Shown here: positions 17,098 to 25,926 of the stretch, piece by piece
Position numbering within the stretch: position 1 is the first letter of the stretch
How the letters are laid out: the number at the start of each line of letters is the position of its first letter
Source: VRUE01 sp963702575
Lineage (GTDB): Bacteria > Actinomycetota > Thermoleophilia > Solirubrobacterales > 70-9
Length of the DNA stretch: 64,000 bases
NCBI GenBank assembly: GCA_963702575.1
Contig: CAVPCU010000002.1
Location: 496,001 to 560,000, forward strand
Reading direction: 5' to 3'
Position numbers and translations under genes: made by a program
Notes under the pieces: model-generated
Told to the model about the DNA's origin: nothing
Seen by the model: only the letters and a program-made list of their open reading frames with translations
Databases searched by the model: none

Positions 17098-17385
17098 ATG
17101 AAGCTGAAGCCCCTCGGGGACCGGCTGATCGTCAAGCCGATCGAGGAGGAGGAGACGACCGCGAGCGGCATCGTCCTTCCCGACACGGCCAAGGAGAAGC
17201 CGCAGAAGGGCAAGGTCGTCGCCGTCGGCGACGGCGCGATTCAGGAGGACGGCACTCGCCGCCCGCTCGACGTGAGCGCCGGCGACGAGGTCCTCTACTC
17301 CAAATACGGCGGCACCGAGGTCACCGTCGAGGGGGACGACGTGCTCGTGTTGCGCGAGTCGGACGTCCTCGCCAAGCTCGGCTGA
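17098..17385 (+). CDS. groES: Co-chaperonin GroES
   Basis: The 95-residue product is standard GroES: KLKPLGDRLIVKPIEEEETTASGIVLPD contains the mobile loop that docks on GroEL, and the C-terminal half holds GDEVLYSKYGGTEV. A heptameric lid closes the GroEL cavity during ATP-driven folding. A strong ribosome site GGAGG lies 8 bases before the ATG. The gene is led by the CIRCE site and followed after 40 bp by groEL, the usual heat-shock operon. Confidence 0.97.
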   Translation: MKLKPLGDRLIVKPIEEEETTASGIVLPDTAKEKPQKGKVVAVGDGAIQEDGTRRPLDVSAGDEVLYSKYGGTEVTVEGDDVLVLRESDVLAKLG

Positions 17386-17425
17386 CCCGCCCCAGGACTT
17401 AGAGAACAAGGAGGACTGAAACCAG

Positions 17426-19066
17426 ATGGCTCACAAGGAGCTGAAGTACAAGGAGGAGGCACGGGGGGCGCTGCAGGCCGGCGTCGACGCCGTCGCCGAC
17501 GCGGTCAAGGTGACGCTCGGGCCGAAGGGCCGCTACGTCGTGCTCGACAAAAAGTTCGGCGCGCCGACGATCACCAACGACGGCGTCACCATCGCCCGTG
17601 AGATCGAGGTCGAGGACGTCTTCGAGAACCAGGGCGCCCAGCTCGTCCGCGAGGTCGCCACGGCGACCAACGACGTCGCCGGCGACGGCACCACGACGGC
17701 GACGCTGCTGGCACAGATCATCGTCCGCCAGGGCCTCAAGAACGTCGCCGCCGGCGCCAACCCGCTCGCGCTGCGGCGCGGGATCGAGAAGGCGGTCGAC
17801 GAGGTGGTCGAGAACCTGCGCGAGAAGCAGTCGAAAGAGGTCGCCGGCAAGGAGCAGATCGCCCGCGTCGCGGCCATCTCCGCCGCCGACGACGAGATCG
17901 GCAACGTGATCGCCGACGCGATCGAGAAAGTCGGCAAGGACGGCGTCGTCAACGTCGAGGAGGGCCAGACCTTCGGCATGGAGCTGGAGTTCACCGAGGG
18001 GATGCAGTTCGACAAGGGCTACATCTCCCCGTACATGGTCACCGACCAGGACCGCATGGAGGCGGTGCTGGAGGACCCCTACATCCTCATCGCCAACCAG
18101 AAAATCGGCTCCGTGCGGGACATCCTGCCGGTGCTCGAGCAGGTGATGCAGGGCGGCAAGCCGCTGCTGATCGTCGCCGAGGACGTCGAGGGCGAGTGCC
18201 TCGCGACCCTGGTCGTCAACAAGCTGCGCGGCACCTTCACCGGCGTCGCGGTCAAAGCGCCGGGCTTCGGCGACCGCCGCAAGCGGATGCTGGAGGACAT
18301 CGGCATCCTCACCGGCGGTGAGGTGATCACCGAGGAGATGGGGCTCAAACTGGAGAACACCCAGGTCTCCCAGCTCGGCAAGGCCCGCCGCGTCGTCGTC
18401 TCCAAGGACACGACGACGATCATCGACGGCGCCGGCGACGCCGAGGACATCAAAGGCCGGATCAACCAGATCAAGCAGGAGATCGAGAACACCGACTCCG
18501 ACTTCGATCGCGAGAAGCTCCAGGAGCGGCTCGCCAAGCTGGCCGGCGGGGTCGCCGTGGTCAAGGTCGGCGCCGCCACCGAGACCGAGATGAAGGAGAA
18601 AAAGCACCGCGTCGAGGACGCCCTGCAGGCGACCCGGGCGGCGCTCGAGGAGGGAGTCGTGCCGGGCGGCGGCGTCGCGCTGCTGAACGCGCAGAGCGAC
18701 CTCGACGCCGACAAGCTCGAGCGACCCCGACGAGGCGACCGGCGCCCGCATCGTGCACCGCGCGCTGGAGGAGCCGGTGCGCCAGATCGCCGAGAACTCC
18801 GGCCTGGAGGGCTCGGTCGTCGTCAACAAGGTCCGCGCGCTGAAAGCCGGGCGAAGGCCTCAACGCGGCCGACGGGCGAGTACGGCGACCTGATCAAGGC
18901 CGGCGTGATCGACCCGACGATGGTGACGCGCTCGGCGCTGCAGAACGCCGCCTCGATCGCGAAGAACATCCTCGTCACCGAGGCGATCGTCGCCGAGCCG
19001 CCCGAGAAGGAAGGCGCCGGCGGCATGCCCGGCGGCGGCATGCCCGACATGGGCGGGATGATGTAG
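17426..19066 (+). CDS. groEL: Chaperonin GroEL (with three apparent +1 frameshifts)
   Basis: About 545 residues of GroEL are recognisable: AHKELKYKEEARGALQAG at the start, the ATP site DVAGDGTTTAT, KAPGFGDRRKRMLEDIG, EEGVVPGGGVALL and the flexible tail ending GGMPDMGGMM. The frame is broken near 18720, restored near 18851 and adjusted near 18877. Each point has one extra base, the sum is three, and the missing residues (DEATGARIVHRALEEP, NAADGEYGDLIKAG) are intact in the shifted frames. A broken groEL would be lethal if it is the only copy, so sequence error is likelier than decay. The ribosome site is AAGGAGG ahead of ATG 17426. Confidence 0.93.
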   Translation: MAHKELKYKEEARGALQAGVDAVADAVKVTLGPKGRYVVLDKKFGAPTITNDGVTIAREIEVEDVFENQGAQLVREVATATNDVAGDGTTTATLLAQIIVRQGLKNVAAGANPLALRRGIEKAVDEVVENLREKQSKEVAGKEQIARVAAISAADDEIGNVIADAIEKVGKDGVVNVEEGQTFGMELEFTEGMQFDKGYISPYMVTDQDRMEAVLEDPYILIANQKIGSVRDILPVLEQVMQGGKPLLIVAEDVEGECLATLVVNKLRGTFTGVAVKAPGFGDRRKRMLEDIGILTGGEVITEEMGLKLENTQVSQLGKARRVVVSKDTTTIIDGAGDAEDIKGRINQIKQEIENTDSDFDREKLQERLAKLAGGVAVVKVGAATETEMKEKKHRVEDALQATRAALEEGVVPGGGVALLNAQSDLDADKLERPRRGDRRPHRAPRAGGAGAPDRRELRPGGLGRRQQGPRAESRAKASTRPTGEYGDLIKAGVIDPTMVTRSALQNAASIAKNILVTEAIVAEPPEKEGAGGMPGGGMPDMGGMM

Positions 19067-19111
19067 CCACGCCGCTCAGGCGTGCCCTCGCCCCAACAGG
19101 CGAGTTGCTTT

Positions 19112-19139
19112 CGAGGGGCCCGGGAGACCGGGCTCCTCG
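19112..19139. terminator. Bidirectional terminator after groEL
   Basis: CGAGGGGCCCGG-GAGA-CCGGGCTCCTCG forms a 12-bp stem with one G-T wobble and a GAGA tetraloop. It lies between the groEL stop and the convergent gene at 19143 and can serve both. A smaller stem CTCGCC/GGCGAG just upstream may help. Confidence 0.75.
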
Positions 19140-19142
19140 CAT

Positions 19143-20267
19143 TTACTGGGTCGCCGGAGCCGGCGCTGGGGTTGGCGTCTTCGGTGGCTTGGGCGGCAGC
19201 GGCGGCAGGGTGCCGGCGTTGTATTCGGCGTACTGGAGGAAGGTGGGGCGGCGGATCTTGAGGCGCAGGGTGTTGGTCGTGCGCGGGTAGAGGGTCAGGG
19301 CGTAGGGGTTCGCTTCGCCGTTGAAGCCGTCGTAGTAGACGAGCATCCGCACCCGCGGGCGCTTGGTCGCCCAGGCGACGAACTGCTTGACGAAGCGCGG
19401 TTCGTCCTTGCCCGAGACCGCCCACTCGGTGATCGAGACCGGCTTGCCCCTCCACTGCGCGCCGGCGTAGAAGCGGTTGAGGTCTTTCCAGACGGGGTAT
19501 TCGGAGTAGAAGTCGGTGCCGACCCAGTCGACCCAGCGGGCGCCGGGCCAGAAGTTGCCGGGGAAGTTGCCCTTCACCCGCGGCGAGCCGCCCGGCAGCG
19601 GGCTCCAGACCATGCTCACCGGCGCCGCCGGCAGGGTTGGCGGGGGCAGGCCCTTGGTGCGCCGCACCGGCGGCAGGCCGAGTTCGGCCAGGGTCGCGTC
19701 GATCCCTTCCAGGCTGTTGCCGCCGCGGACGATCAGGGCGATGCGGCGGAAGGCCTGCTTGTACCAGCCGGCGGTGTGTTCGCCGCCTTTCTGGTTGCCT
19801 TCGCAGTCGATCGCGGCCCAGGCGTTGAGGCAGCGGTTTGGCTCGCCGAGAGGGCGGATGTAGGCGGGCAGGCCGTGCTTGGCGAAGAAGTCGTTGAGCT
19901 GCAGCAGATAGTCGTCGCCGTAGCCGAGCGCGATCTGCTCGGGGGTGATCAGCTCCGCCAGGGTCTGGTCGTCGGTGGTCGAGATGTGGAGGATCGGCCG
20001 GGTGCCCGTTTCGCGCCACCGTTCGTAGGCTTCGTTGAGGCTGTTGCCCCACGGGTGGAAGGTCTCCAGCAGCGCCGGGTGCTTGTCCAGCAGGGCGGCG
20101 AAATCGTTGAATTCGATCGTCGAGCCGCGGTCGCTGACGCCGAAGAGGACATCGGGCTTCGGCGGCACGAGGGTGAGCGCCGAGGCCGAGGTGGCGCCGA
20201 GGCAGAGAACGACCGCCGCCACGGAAGCGATCCGCGCCCCGAGGGCCCTAAGCCTCCGCCAAGACAT
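19143..20267 (-). CDS. Secreted GH26-like hydrolase, paralogue 1
   Basis: The 374-residue product has a signal peptide (about residues 1-30) and a TIM-barrel-like domain. The GH26-type acid/base signature YIRPLGEPN (Glu142) precedes a second acidic site, SITEWAVSG (Glu281), which would be the nucleophile. It ends in a Pro/Thr/Lys/Ala-rich tail. GH26 enzymes cleave beta-mannan-type glycans, but the usual RPLHEMNG is altered here (GEPN), so the substrate is uncertain. A close paralogue lies at 54207-55277. The start overlaps the end of the SDR gene by 20 bp, so the two are probably co-transcribed. Confidence 0.72.
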   Translation of the reverse strand: MSWRRLRALGARIASVAAVVLCLGATSASALTLVPPKPDVLFGVSDRGSTIEFNDFAALLDKHPALLETFHPWGNSLNEAYERWRETGTRPILHISTTDDQTLAELITPEQIALGYGDDYLLQLNDFFAKHGLPAYIRPLGEPNRCLNAWAAIDCEGNQKGGEHTAGWYKQAFRRIALIVRGGNSLEGIDATLAELGLPPVRRTKGLPPPTLPAAPVSMVWSPLPGGSPRVKGNFPGNFWPGARWVDWVGTDFYSEYPVWKDLNRFYAGAQWRGKPVSITEWAVSGKDEPRFVKQFVAWATKRPRVRMLVYYDGFNGEANPYALTLYPRTTNTLRLKIRRPTFLQYAEYNAGTLPPLPPKPPKTPTPAPAPATQ

Positions 20268-21132
20268 CGCCCATCCTTCTCGGCTCCACTCCCAGCTCCT
20301 CCACGTCGGCGCTGCCGCGCTCGCTTGTCATCCCGACCTCCATCAGCTCGGCCTCCTCCCAGGTAGCGAACACGGCCTCGCCGAAGACGGAGCGCAGGGC
20401 GATCAATCCGGCGCGGACGGCGGGCAGCGGGACGTGGAGGAGCGGGCGCGGCCGCCCGGCGACGCGGCTGACCAGGGCGGCCATCTCGTCGTAGCTGAGC
20501 GTCTGCGGCCCGGCCAGCTCGTAGCGGCGGCCGGCTCCCTCTCCCGCCAGCGCCGCGAGCGTGCAGCGGGCGGCGTCCTCGGCCCAGATCGGCTGGAAGC
20601 GCGCACGGCCGCTGCCCGACACCGGCACCACCGGCAGGAAGGAGAAGCGCCGCAGCAGCGTCACCCAGGGGTCGCTGCGGTCGTAGACGATCGAGGGGGC
20701 GAAGACGATCGTCTCCAGCGGCGAGGAAGCGACCGCGCGCTCGGCCAGCCACTTGGCGCGGAAGAAGCGGGTCCGCTGTGCGCTCGCCGCCTCGAGGGCG
20801 CTGAAGAAGACGAAGCGGCGCACGCCGCTGCGCTCGGCGGCGCGCAGCAGCCGCACGGTGGCGAGCCCGTTCAGCTCCTCGATCCGGTGCGGCGGCTGGT
20901 CGCGGATCGTCGCCGCCAGGTGGACGACCGTGTCGACGCCGCGCAGAGCCTGGCGCACCAGGTAGGGGTCCGACATCTCGCCGAGGTCGCCGAGGGCGAT
21001 CTGCACGTCGACCCGGCGCTCGCCCAGGCGGCGCGGCTCGCGCACCAGGCAGCGCACCTCCTCGCCGCGCCCGAGCAGCAGCGGCAGCAGTCTCGATCCA
21101 ACGCTTCCCGTGGCCCCCGTCAGCAGCAGCAT
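20248..21132 (-). CDS. Extended/atypical SDR family NAD(P)-binding protein
   Basis: The 294-residue product opens with the Rossmann fingerprint LLLTGATGSVGSRLL. It continues with VVHLAATIRD and FVFFSALEAAS, the positions of the NmrA/NDUFA9-like atypical SDRs, which often lack the YxxxK catalytic pair. Here there is no canonical YxxxK, so a binding or quinone-biosynthesis-related role is as likely as oxidoreductase activity. ATG 21132 is chosen because it directly precedes the fingerprint. It overlaps the GH26-like gene downstream by 20 bp. Confidence 0.78.
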   Translation of the reverse strand: MLLLTGATGSVGSRLLPLLLGRGEEVRCLVREPRRLGERRVDVQIALGDLGEMSDPYLVRQALRGVDTVVHLAATIRDQPPHRIEELNGLATVRLLRAAERSGVRRFVFFSALEAASAQRTRFFRAKWLAERAVASSPLETIVFAPSIVYDRSDPWVTLLRRFSFLPVVPVSGSGRARFQPIWAEDAARCTLAALAGEGAGRRYELAGPQTLSYDEMAALVSRVAGRPRPLLHVPLPAVRAGLIALRSVFGEAVFATWEEAELMEVGMTSERGSADVEELGVEPRRMGDVLAEA

Positions 21133-21261
21133 CGCCACATCATCGCGAACGGCCGCCGCGCCATCCCCCACGGACGCGAATCCCTAAAATGTCGGCTCGC
21201 GTTGGGCAGGGGTGTCGATTCCAGCCCAGCACCGGAAAGACGACCCAGGAGAAAGCATCGA

Positions 21262-21534
21262 ATGACCTACGTCATCGCCGAGCCGTGCATTGGCCAGAAG
21301 GACAACTCGTGCGTCGAGGTCTGTCCCGTCGACTGCATCCACCCGACGCCGGACGAGCCCGACTACGACTCGGTCGAGATGCTCTACATCGACCCCGACG
21401 AGTGCATCGACTGCGACGCCTGCGTCGAGGCCTGCCCGGTCGACGCCTGCTTCGCCGAGGACCAGCTCCCCGCCGAGTGGGCCAAATACGCCGAGATCAA
21501 CGCCCAGTACTACAAGAGCAAGAGCGCTGCTTAG
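21262..21534 (+). CDS. Seven/eight-iron ferredoxin
   Basis: The 90-residue acidic protein carries two cluster motifs: CxxxxxxCxxxCPVDC near residues 9-25 (N-terminal, spacing typical of the 3Fe-4S/4Fe-4S actinobacterial type FdxA) and CIDCDACVEACPVDAC near residues 48-64. It shuttles electrons in the cytoplasm, and in this group often serves cytochromes P450, two of which lie in this window. AGGAG lies 10 bp before ATG 21262. The stop overlaps the promoter of the following XRE gene. Confidence 0.92.
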   Translation: MTYVIAEPCIGQKDNSCVEVCPVDCIHPTPDEPDYDSVEMLYIDPDECIDCDACVEACPVDACFAEDQLPAEWAKYAEINAQYYKSKSAA

Positions 21535-21535
21535 A

Positions 21536-21564
21536 TATGCTTGACACCTGATGGGGTGTCAAGC
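21536..21564 (+). promoter_or_regulatory. Promoter and palindromic operator over the XRE start codon
   Basis: A TATGCT -10 box (21536-21541) lies 9 bp before ATG 21551. A perfect 10-bp inverted repeat, GCTTGACACC (21539-21548) with GGTGTCAAGC (21555-21564), spans the expected transcription start and the start codon. This layout suggests a leaderless or near-leaderless transcript repressed by its own product. Confidence 0.5.
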
Positions 21565-21886
21565 AGGAGTGGATGTCGCCCGGGCGCTGCGTGAGGCACG
21601 GGCGCAGCAGGGCTTGAGCCAGCGGCGGCTTGCGCTGCGGGCCGGCACCAGCCAGGACGCGATCAGCCGGATCGAGCGTGGGGTCGAAGCCCCAACTCTG
21701 GAGCGCCTCGCTCGATTGATGCTGGTGATGGGGTATCGCCTTGTCCTCAGCGTCGAGCCGCTCCGCAGCCAGATGTCGGATGCCGAGCCCGCTGCGGCAG
21801 CGGCGATGACGCCCGCCAAACGCCTTCGCGATGCATCAAAGCGGAACCGAGCGGCGTCGCAGCGTTCGAGATCCGACGGTAAGTGA
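21551..21886 (+). CDS. XRE-family HTH regulator
   Basis: The 111-residue product has an N-terminal lambda-repressor-type helix-turn-helix (VARALREARAQQGLSQRRLALRAGTSQDAISRIERGVEAPTLERLARLM) and a short basic, disordered tail (KRLRDASKRNRAASQRSRSDGK). It is DNA-binding, resembling antitoxin-type XRE proteins, but no toxin gene is adjacent: ferredoxin lies upstream and a convergent Mrp gene downstream. The start is ATG 21551, inside a perfect palindrome. No ribosome site precedes it, consistent with leaderless translation. An in-frame GTG lies at 21569. Confidence 0.78.
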   Translation: MGCQAGVDVARALREARAQQGLSQRRLALRAGTSQDAISRIERGVEAPTLERLARLMLVMGYRLVLSVEPLRSQMSDAEPAAAAAMTPAKRLRDASKRNRAASQRSRSDGK

Positions 21887-21895
21887 GACCGAAGT

Positions 21896-23047
21896 TCAGC
21901 CCTGGACGACCGGCAGCGGCGTGCCGCTGACCGGGGGCGGCTCGGCCGCCGCGGGGACCGCCTGGAGGACGGGCAGCTCCTGTGGGGTGGCGGCGACGAT
22001 GCCGCGGGCGGCCTGGCGGATCGCCTGTGAGGCCGGGGCGTCGGGGTCGGCGGTGGCCAGCGGGATGCCGCTGTCGGCGTGCTCGCGCAGCGGCTCCGAC
22101 AGCGGCACCTTGGCGAGCAGGGGGATGTCGAGCTCATCGGCGAGCAGCTGCCCGCCGCCCTCGCCGAAGATCGTGAAGCGCTCGCCGCCCGGGGTGGTGA
22201 AGCCGGACATGTTCTCGATCGCGCCGAGCAGCTCGAGGTCGAATTTCCGCGCCATGTCGGCGGCCCGCTTGGCGACCGTCTGGGCCGCCGGCTGGGGCGT
22301 CGTCACCAGCACGAACTTGGCCTGGGGCAGGAGCTGGGAGAGCGTCATCGAGACGTCGCCGGTGCCCGGCGGCAGGTCGAGCAGGAGGTACTCCAGCTCG
22401 CCCCAGGCGACGTCCTCGAGGAACTGCTGGATCGCCTTGTGCAGCATCGGCCCGCGCCAGACGACCGCGGCGTTCTCCTCGACGAAGAAACCGATCGACA
22501 TCACCTTGACCCCGCCGGCCGCCTCCAGCGGCAGGATCTTGCGCTCGGCGTTGACCTCGGGTTTGCGGTTGACGCCGAGCATGCGCGGGATCGAGTAGCC
22601 GTAGACGTCGCAGTCGAGCGCCCCGGCCGAGTGGCCTTCGGCGGCGAGCGCGGCGGCCAGGTTGGCGGTCATCGTCGACTTGCCGACGCCGCCCTTGCCG
22701 GAGGCGATGCAGATCACGTTCTTGACCTGGGCGAGGGCCCCCTCCGGCAGCTTGCCGCGACCGAGCGTCTGCTGCAGCGTGCCTTTCTCCTCGTCGGAGA
22801 GGACGTCGAAGCCGACGCCGACCGAGGTCACGCCCTCCAGCTCGGAGACCTGCTGGGCAACGGCCTGTTCGAAGTGGGATCGGATCGGACAGCCGGCGGT
22901 GGTCAGCGAGACGACGACCTCGACCCGCCCCTCGGGCGAGATCTCGATCGAGCGGACCATGCCCAACTCGACGATCGACCGGCGCAGCTCGGGGTCGATC
23001 ACCGCGCGCAGCTTCTCGGTGACCTGATCGTTGGTGGGAAGCGCCAT
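21896..23047 (-). CDS. mrp: Mrp/ApbC-type iron-sulfur cluster carrier ATPase
   Basis: The 383-residue protein has an N-terminal DUF59/MIP18 domain (about residues 1-95, LRAVIDPELRRSIVELGMVRSIEIS and TTAGCPIR). A ParA/MinD-like ATPase follows, with deviant Walker A CIASGKGGVGKST, DCDVYGYSIPRMLG and LLLDLPPGTGDVSMTLSQ. Family members bind and transfer Fe-S clusters to target proteins. The CxxC that bridges the cluster in many homologues is not visible in its C-terminal part, so the binding mode is uncertain. The start is ATG 23047. An in-frame ATG three codons upstream (23056) is possible. Confidence 0.88.
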   Translation of the reverse strand: MALPTNDQVTEKLRAVIDPELRRSIVELGMVRSIEISPEGRVEVVVSLTTAGCPIRSHFEQAVAQQVSELEGVTSVGVGFDVLSDEEKGTLQQTLGRGKLPEGALAQVKNVICIASGKGGVGKSTMTANLAAALAAEGHSAGALDCDVYGYSIPRMLGVNRKPEVNAERKILPLEAAGGVKVMSIGFFVEENAAVVWRGPMLHKAIQQFLEDVAWGELEYLLLDLPPGTGDVSMTLSQLLPQAKFVLVTTPQPAAQTVAKRAADMARKFDLELLGAIENMSGFTTPGGERFTIFGEGGGQLLADELDIPLLAKVPLSEPLREHADSGIPLATADPDAPASQAIRQAARGIVAATPQELPVLQAVPAAAEPPPVSGTPLPVVQG

Positions 23048-23167
23048 CGGACCCATTCTGGCAAAGGCGGCGGGGCGGCCACCGCGTGGACGTTTCGCCG
23101 GGAGGGGGGAGAGATCGCGGCGCTGTGCCCTTGTACCCGCGAATGCAGTCGAGCGAGGGAGGGGACG

Positions 23168-25456
23168 ATGATGTCGAGGACGCGGGTGAGTCTGGGCCGG
23201 AGCGTCGCGCTGGGGGTCTGCCTGGCGCTGGCGTTGCTGCTGCTGGCGGCGAGGGAGGCGCAGGCGGGCAGATACGTGGTCTCGGAGTGCGGCTGGCACG
23301 CCGACAGCGACGCCCAGTGGGCCGACTCGACCGGCGGCGCCAAGTTCCGCCCCGACGCCTACTGCGTCTCGCCGCCGGAAGCGGGCCCCTTCGACGGGGT
23401 CCACATGAAGAGCTTCACCCGCGACGGCGCGGAGACCGTCTCCGGCACGCGCTTCGCCCGCTGGCGCTGGGTGGCGCCGCCGGACGCCTCGATCACCCGT
23501 GTCACCGGAACCTGGTGGCACACGCTGCACGACGGCTTCCAGCAGCGCGTCGGGGCTGGGACCTGGAGCGGGGGGTTCGAACCCTTTGCCACGGCCACCG
23601 CGACCGACGTCAACCCGAGCAACTTCGCCGCCGGGTTCAACCCCGGCGTGCCGGCGATCGAGGACCGGCTGCTCTGCGCCAAGCCGGAAAGCAGCTGGTG
23701 CAGCCTCGAACTGGGCTCCTGGTCCTCGGCTCGGGCGATGACCTTCACGCTCGAAGACAACACCGTGCCGGGGGCCGGGATCGGCGGCGACATCGTCGCC
23801 GGGGGTTGGCGCCGCGGCGGTCAGGGGGCGACGATCTGGGGCGCCGACACCGGATCGGGGAATCGCTACGGCGAAACGCTGCTCGACGGCAACCGGATCG
23901 GGCTGACCGAATATCCCTGCGCGATCGCCTCGATCGAGGGCGAGCTGCGCGGCACCCGCCTGCAGCCCTGCCTGACCGGGGTCTCGGGCACGCAGTCCTT
24001 CGACACCACCAACTTCAGCGACCGCGCCCACAGCCTCGTCCACTGCGTCGTCGACTTCGCCGGCAACCGCGGCTGCACGCCGGAACACCAGGTGCTGATC
24101 GACAACCACGCACCGTCCAGCCCGCGCGACCTCGCTGCCGACGGCGATGCCGGCTGGCGCCGCAGCAACGACTTCGACCTGCACTGGACGAATCCCGACC
24201 AGGGGCCGGCGAGCCCGATCGGCGGCGCCTCGCTGCGGATCTACGGGCCGAACGGCTACGACACCGGCGGCCGCTACACGCCGGGCCGCGACCTCGCCCG
24301 CTTTCAGGACGTCCGGCTGCCGGCCCCCGGCGTCTTCCACGCCCAGGTCTTCCTCCGCGACGAAGCCGGCAACGAGTCGCCGGGGACGGCGAGCGACATC
24401 GTCCTGCGGCTCGACGACCTGCCGCCGAAGGTCGCCTTCGACGCCCCCGAAGGCGACGGGGTCCCGGCCACGGTCACCGCCGAGGTCGCCGACGCCGACT
24501 CCGGCCCGGCCTCTGGCGAAGTCCACATCCGCCGGCTCGGCGCCGACCGCTGGGTCGACCTGCCGACCAAGCTGCAGGCGGGATCGGCGCCGGGCAGCGC
24601 TCGCCTCGTCGCGACCATGCCCGATCAGCTCGACCCCGGCAGCTACGTGTTTCGCGCCGACGCGGTCGACGCGGCCGGGAACGCCTCGTCGACCACCCTG
24701 CGGGCCGACGGCAAAGAGATGGCCGTGCGCAAGGCCGAGCCGCCTCGCTCGGTCGCCAACCCTCCGCCGGGCGATCCGGCCGCAACCGAGCCCGAGCCCA
24801 GCGCGAAGGCGAAGACCCGCCTCTTCGCCCACCTGCGCTGGCGCCGGCGGCGCGGCCCCCGGATCACCGTGCCCTTCCGCGGCGCGGCGATGCTCTCCGG
24901 TCGCCTCCTCGACGCCGACGGCGCCGGGCTGGCCGGCCGCCGTCTGCAGGTCGTCTCGCGACCCTCGCGCGGCGCCCTCGCGCGGCGCAGCGTCGCGACG
25001 GCGCAGAGCGGCCCCCACGGCGGCTTCCGCCTGGCGCTCCCCGCGGGGCCGTCGCGGCGGATCACCGTCGTCTACGCGGGCGAGCCGGGCCTCGCGGGGT
25101 CGCGGCGCCCGGCGCTCGACCTGCGGGTGCGCGGAGGCGCCTCGCTGCACGCCTCCCCGCAGGCGCTGCGCAACGGCGAATCGGTGCGGCTCTGGGGGCG
25201 CGTCCGCGCCCGCGGCGCGCCGCTGCCCCGCCGCGGCAAGCTCGTCGCGATCCAGTACTACGAGAGCGGGGCGAACCGCTGGCGTCCGGTGCTGGTCGTC
25301 CGCAGCGACCACAGCGGGCGCTTCCTCGCCCGCTACCGCTTCCGCTACGTGACCGGGGTGGCGAAGATCCGCCTGCGCGCCGTCGCCCTCGCCGAGGAGC
25401 GCTGGCCCTACGCGCCCGGCGCCTCGCGACCTGTGACCGTGCGGGTAACCGGGTAG
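23168..25456 (+). CDS. Large secreted Ig-like/carboxypeptidase-regulatory-type repeat protein
   Basis: The 762-residue product has a clear signal peptide (about residues 10-33, ending REAQA). A cysteine-containing N-terminal region begins GRYVVSECGWHAD. Two or more Ig-like modules follow with the metazoan-like pattern DNHAPSSPRDLAADGDAGW and FRADAVDAAGNASSTTLRADGK, then C-terminal beta-sandwich repeats (VPFRGAAMLSGRLLDADGAGLAGRRLQV and NGESVRLWGRVRARGAPLPRRGKLV). It is presumably cell-surface exposed. No catalytic motif is seen. GAGGGAGGGG lies upstream of two adjacent ATGs at 23168 and 23171. The gene is 120 bp from the divergent mrp. Confidence 0.75.
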   Translation: MMSRTRVSLGRSVALGVCLALALLLLAAREAQAGRYVVSECGWHADSDAQWADSTGGAKFRPDAYCVSPPEAGPFDGVHMKSFTRDGAETVSGTRFARWRWVAPPDASITRVTGTWWHTLHDGFQQRVGAGTWSGGFEPFATATATDVNPSNFAAGFNPGVPAIEDRLLCAKPESSWCSLELGSWSSARAMTFTLEDNTVPGAGIGGDIVAGGWRRGGQGATIWGADTGSGNRYGETLLDGNRIGLTEYPCAIASIEGELRGTRLQPCLTGVSGTQSFDTTNFSDRAHSLVHCVVDFAGNRGCTPEHQVLIDNHAPSSPRDLAADGDAGWRRSNDFDLHWTNPDQGPASPIGGASLRIYGPNGYDTGGRYTPGRDLARFQDVRLPAPGVFHAQVFLRDEAGNESPGTASDIVLRLDDLPPKVAFDAPEGDGVPATVTAEVADADSGPASGEVHIRRLGADRWVDLPTKLQAGSAPGSARLVATMPDQLDPGSYVFRADAVDAAGNASSTTLRADGKEMAVRKAEPPRSVANPPPGDPAATEPEPSAKAKTRLFAHLRWRRRRGPRITVPFRGAAMLSGRLLDADGAGLAGRRLQVVSRPSRGALARRSVATAQSGPHGGFRLALPAGPSRRITVVYAGEPGLAGSRRPALDLRVRGGASLHASPQALRNGESVRLWGRVRARGAPLPRRGKLVAIQYYESGANRWRPVLVVRSDHSGRFLARYRFRYVTGVAKIRLRAVALAEERWPYAPGASRPVTVRVTG

Positions 25457-25466
25457 GGTGGCGGCG

Positions 25467-25925
25467 ATGTCACAGGCGACCTTCCACACCAATGCCGGGG
25501 CGATCGCGATCGAGCTGCACGACGCCGACGCGCCGAAGACGGTCGAGAACTTCCGCAAGCTGGCCGGCGAGGGCTTCTACGACGGCCTCGTCTTCCACCG
25601 CGTGATCGCCGACTTCATGGTCCAGGGAGGCTGTCCCGAGGGGACCGGCCGCGGCGGCCCTGGCTACACCTTCGAGGACGAGATCAACGAGCACAAGATC
25701 GTCCGCGGCGCGCTGGCGATGGCTAATGCAGGGCCCAATACCAACGGCTCGCAGTTCTTCATCGTCACCACCCAGGCGGCGCCCTGGCTCGACGGCAAGC
25801 ACACCGTCTTCGGCCGGGTGACCGAGGGGATGGAGGTGGTCGACGCGATCGAGTCGAGCGAGACCGACGCCTCGGATCGGCCGACCGAGCCGCAGACGAT
25901 CGAGCGCGTCGAGCTCTCCGAGTAG
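25467..25925 (+). CDS. Cyclophilin-type peptidyl-prolyl isomerase
   Basis: The 152-residue cytoplasmic-type cyclophilin shows the family signature FYDGLVFHRVIADFMVQGG with the catalytic Arg, then GNTxTGS-like PNTNGSQFFIVTTQAAPWLDGKHTVFGRV. It speeds proline isomerisation during folding. There is no signal peptide. ATG 25467 gives the usual short N terminus (SQATFHTNAG). A GTG at 25458 would add three residues. The gene lies just after the large secreted-protein gene and before tRNA-Ser. Confidence 0.93.
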   Translation: MSQATFHTNAGAIAIELHDADAPKTVENFRKLAGEGFYDGLVFHRVIADFMVQGGCPEGTGRGGPGYTFEDEINEHKIVRGALAMANAGPNTNGSQFFIVTTQAAPWLDGKHTVFGRVTEGMEVVDAIESSETDASDRPTEPQTIERVELSE

Positions 25926-25926
25926 C

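Noticed and set aside
17399..18829. 476-codon minus-strand frame
   Set aside because: Antisense of groEL, with Leu/Asp/Val-rich shadow composition and no family features.
21896..25558. 1,220-codon open frame on the minus strand
   Set aside because: Only its 3' third is the Mrp ATPase. The rest is the GC-rich antisense of the large secreted-protein gene and reads as Arg/Ala/Gly-rich low complexity.
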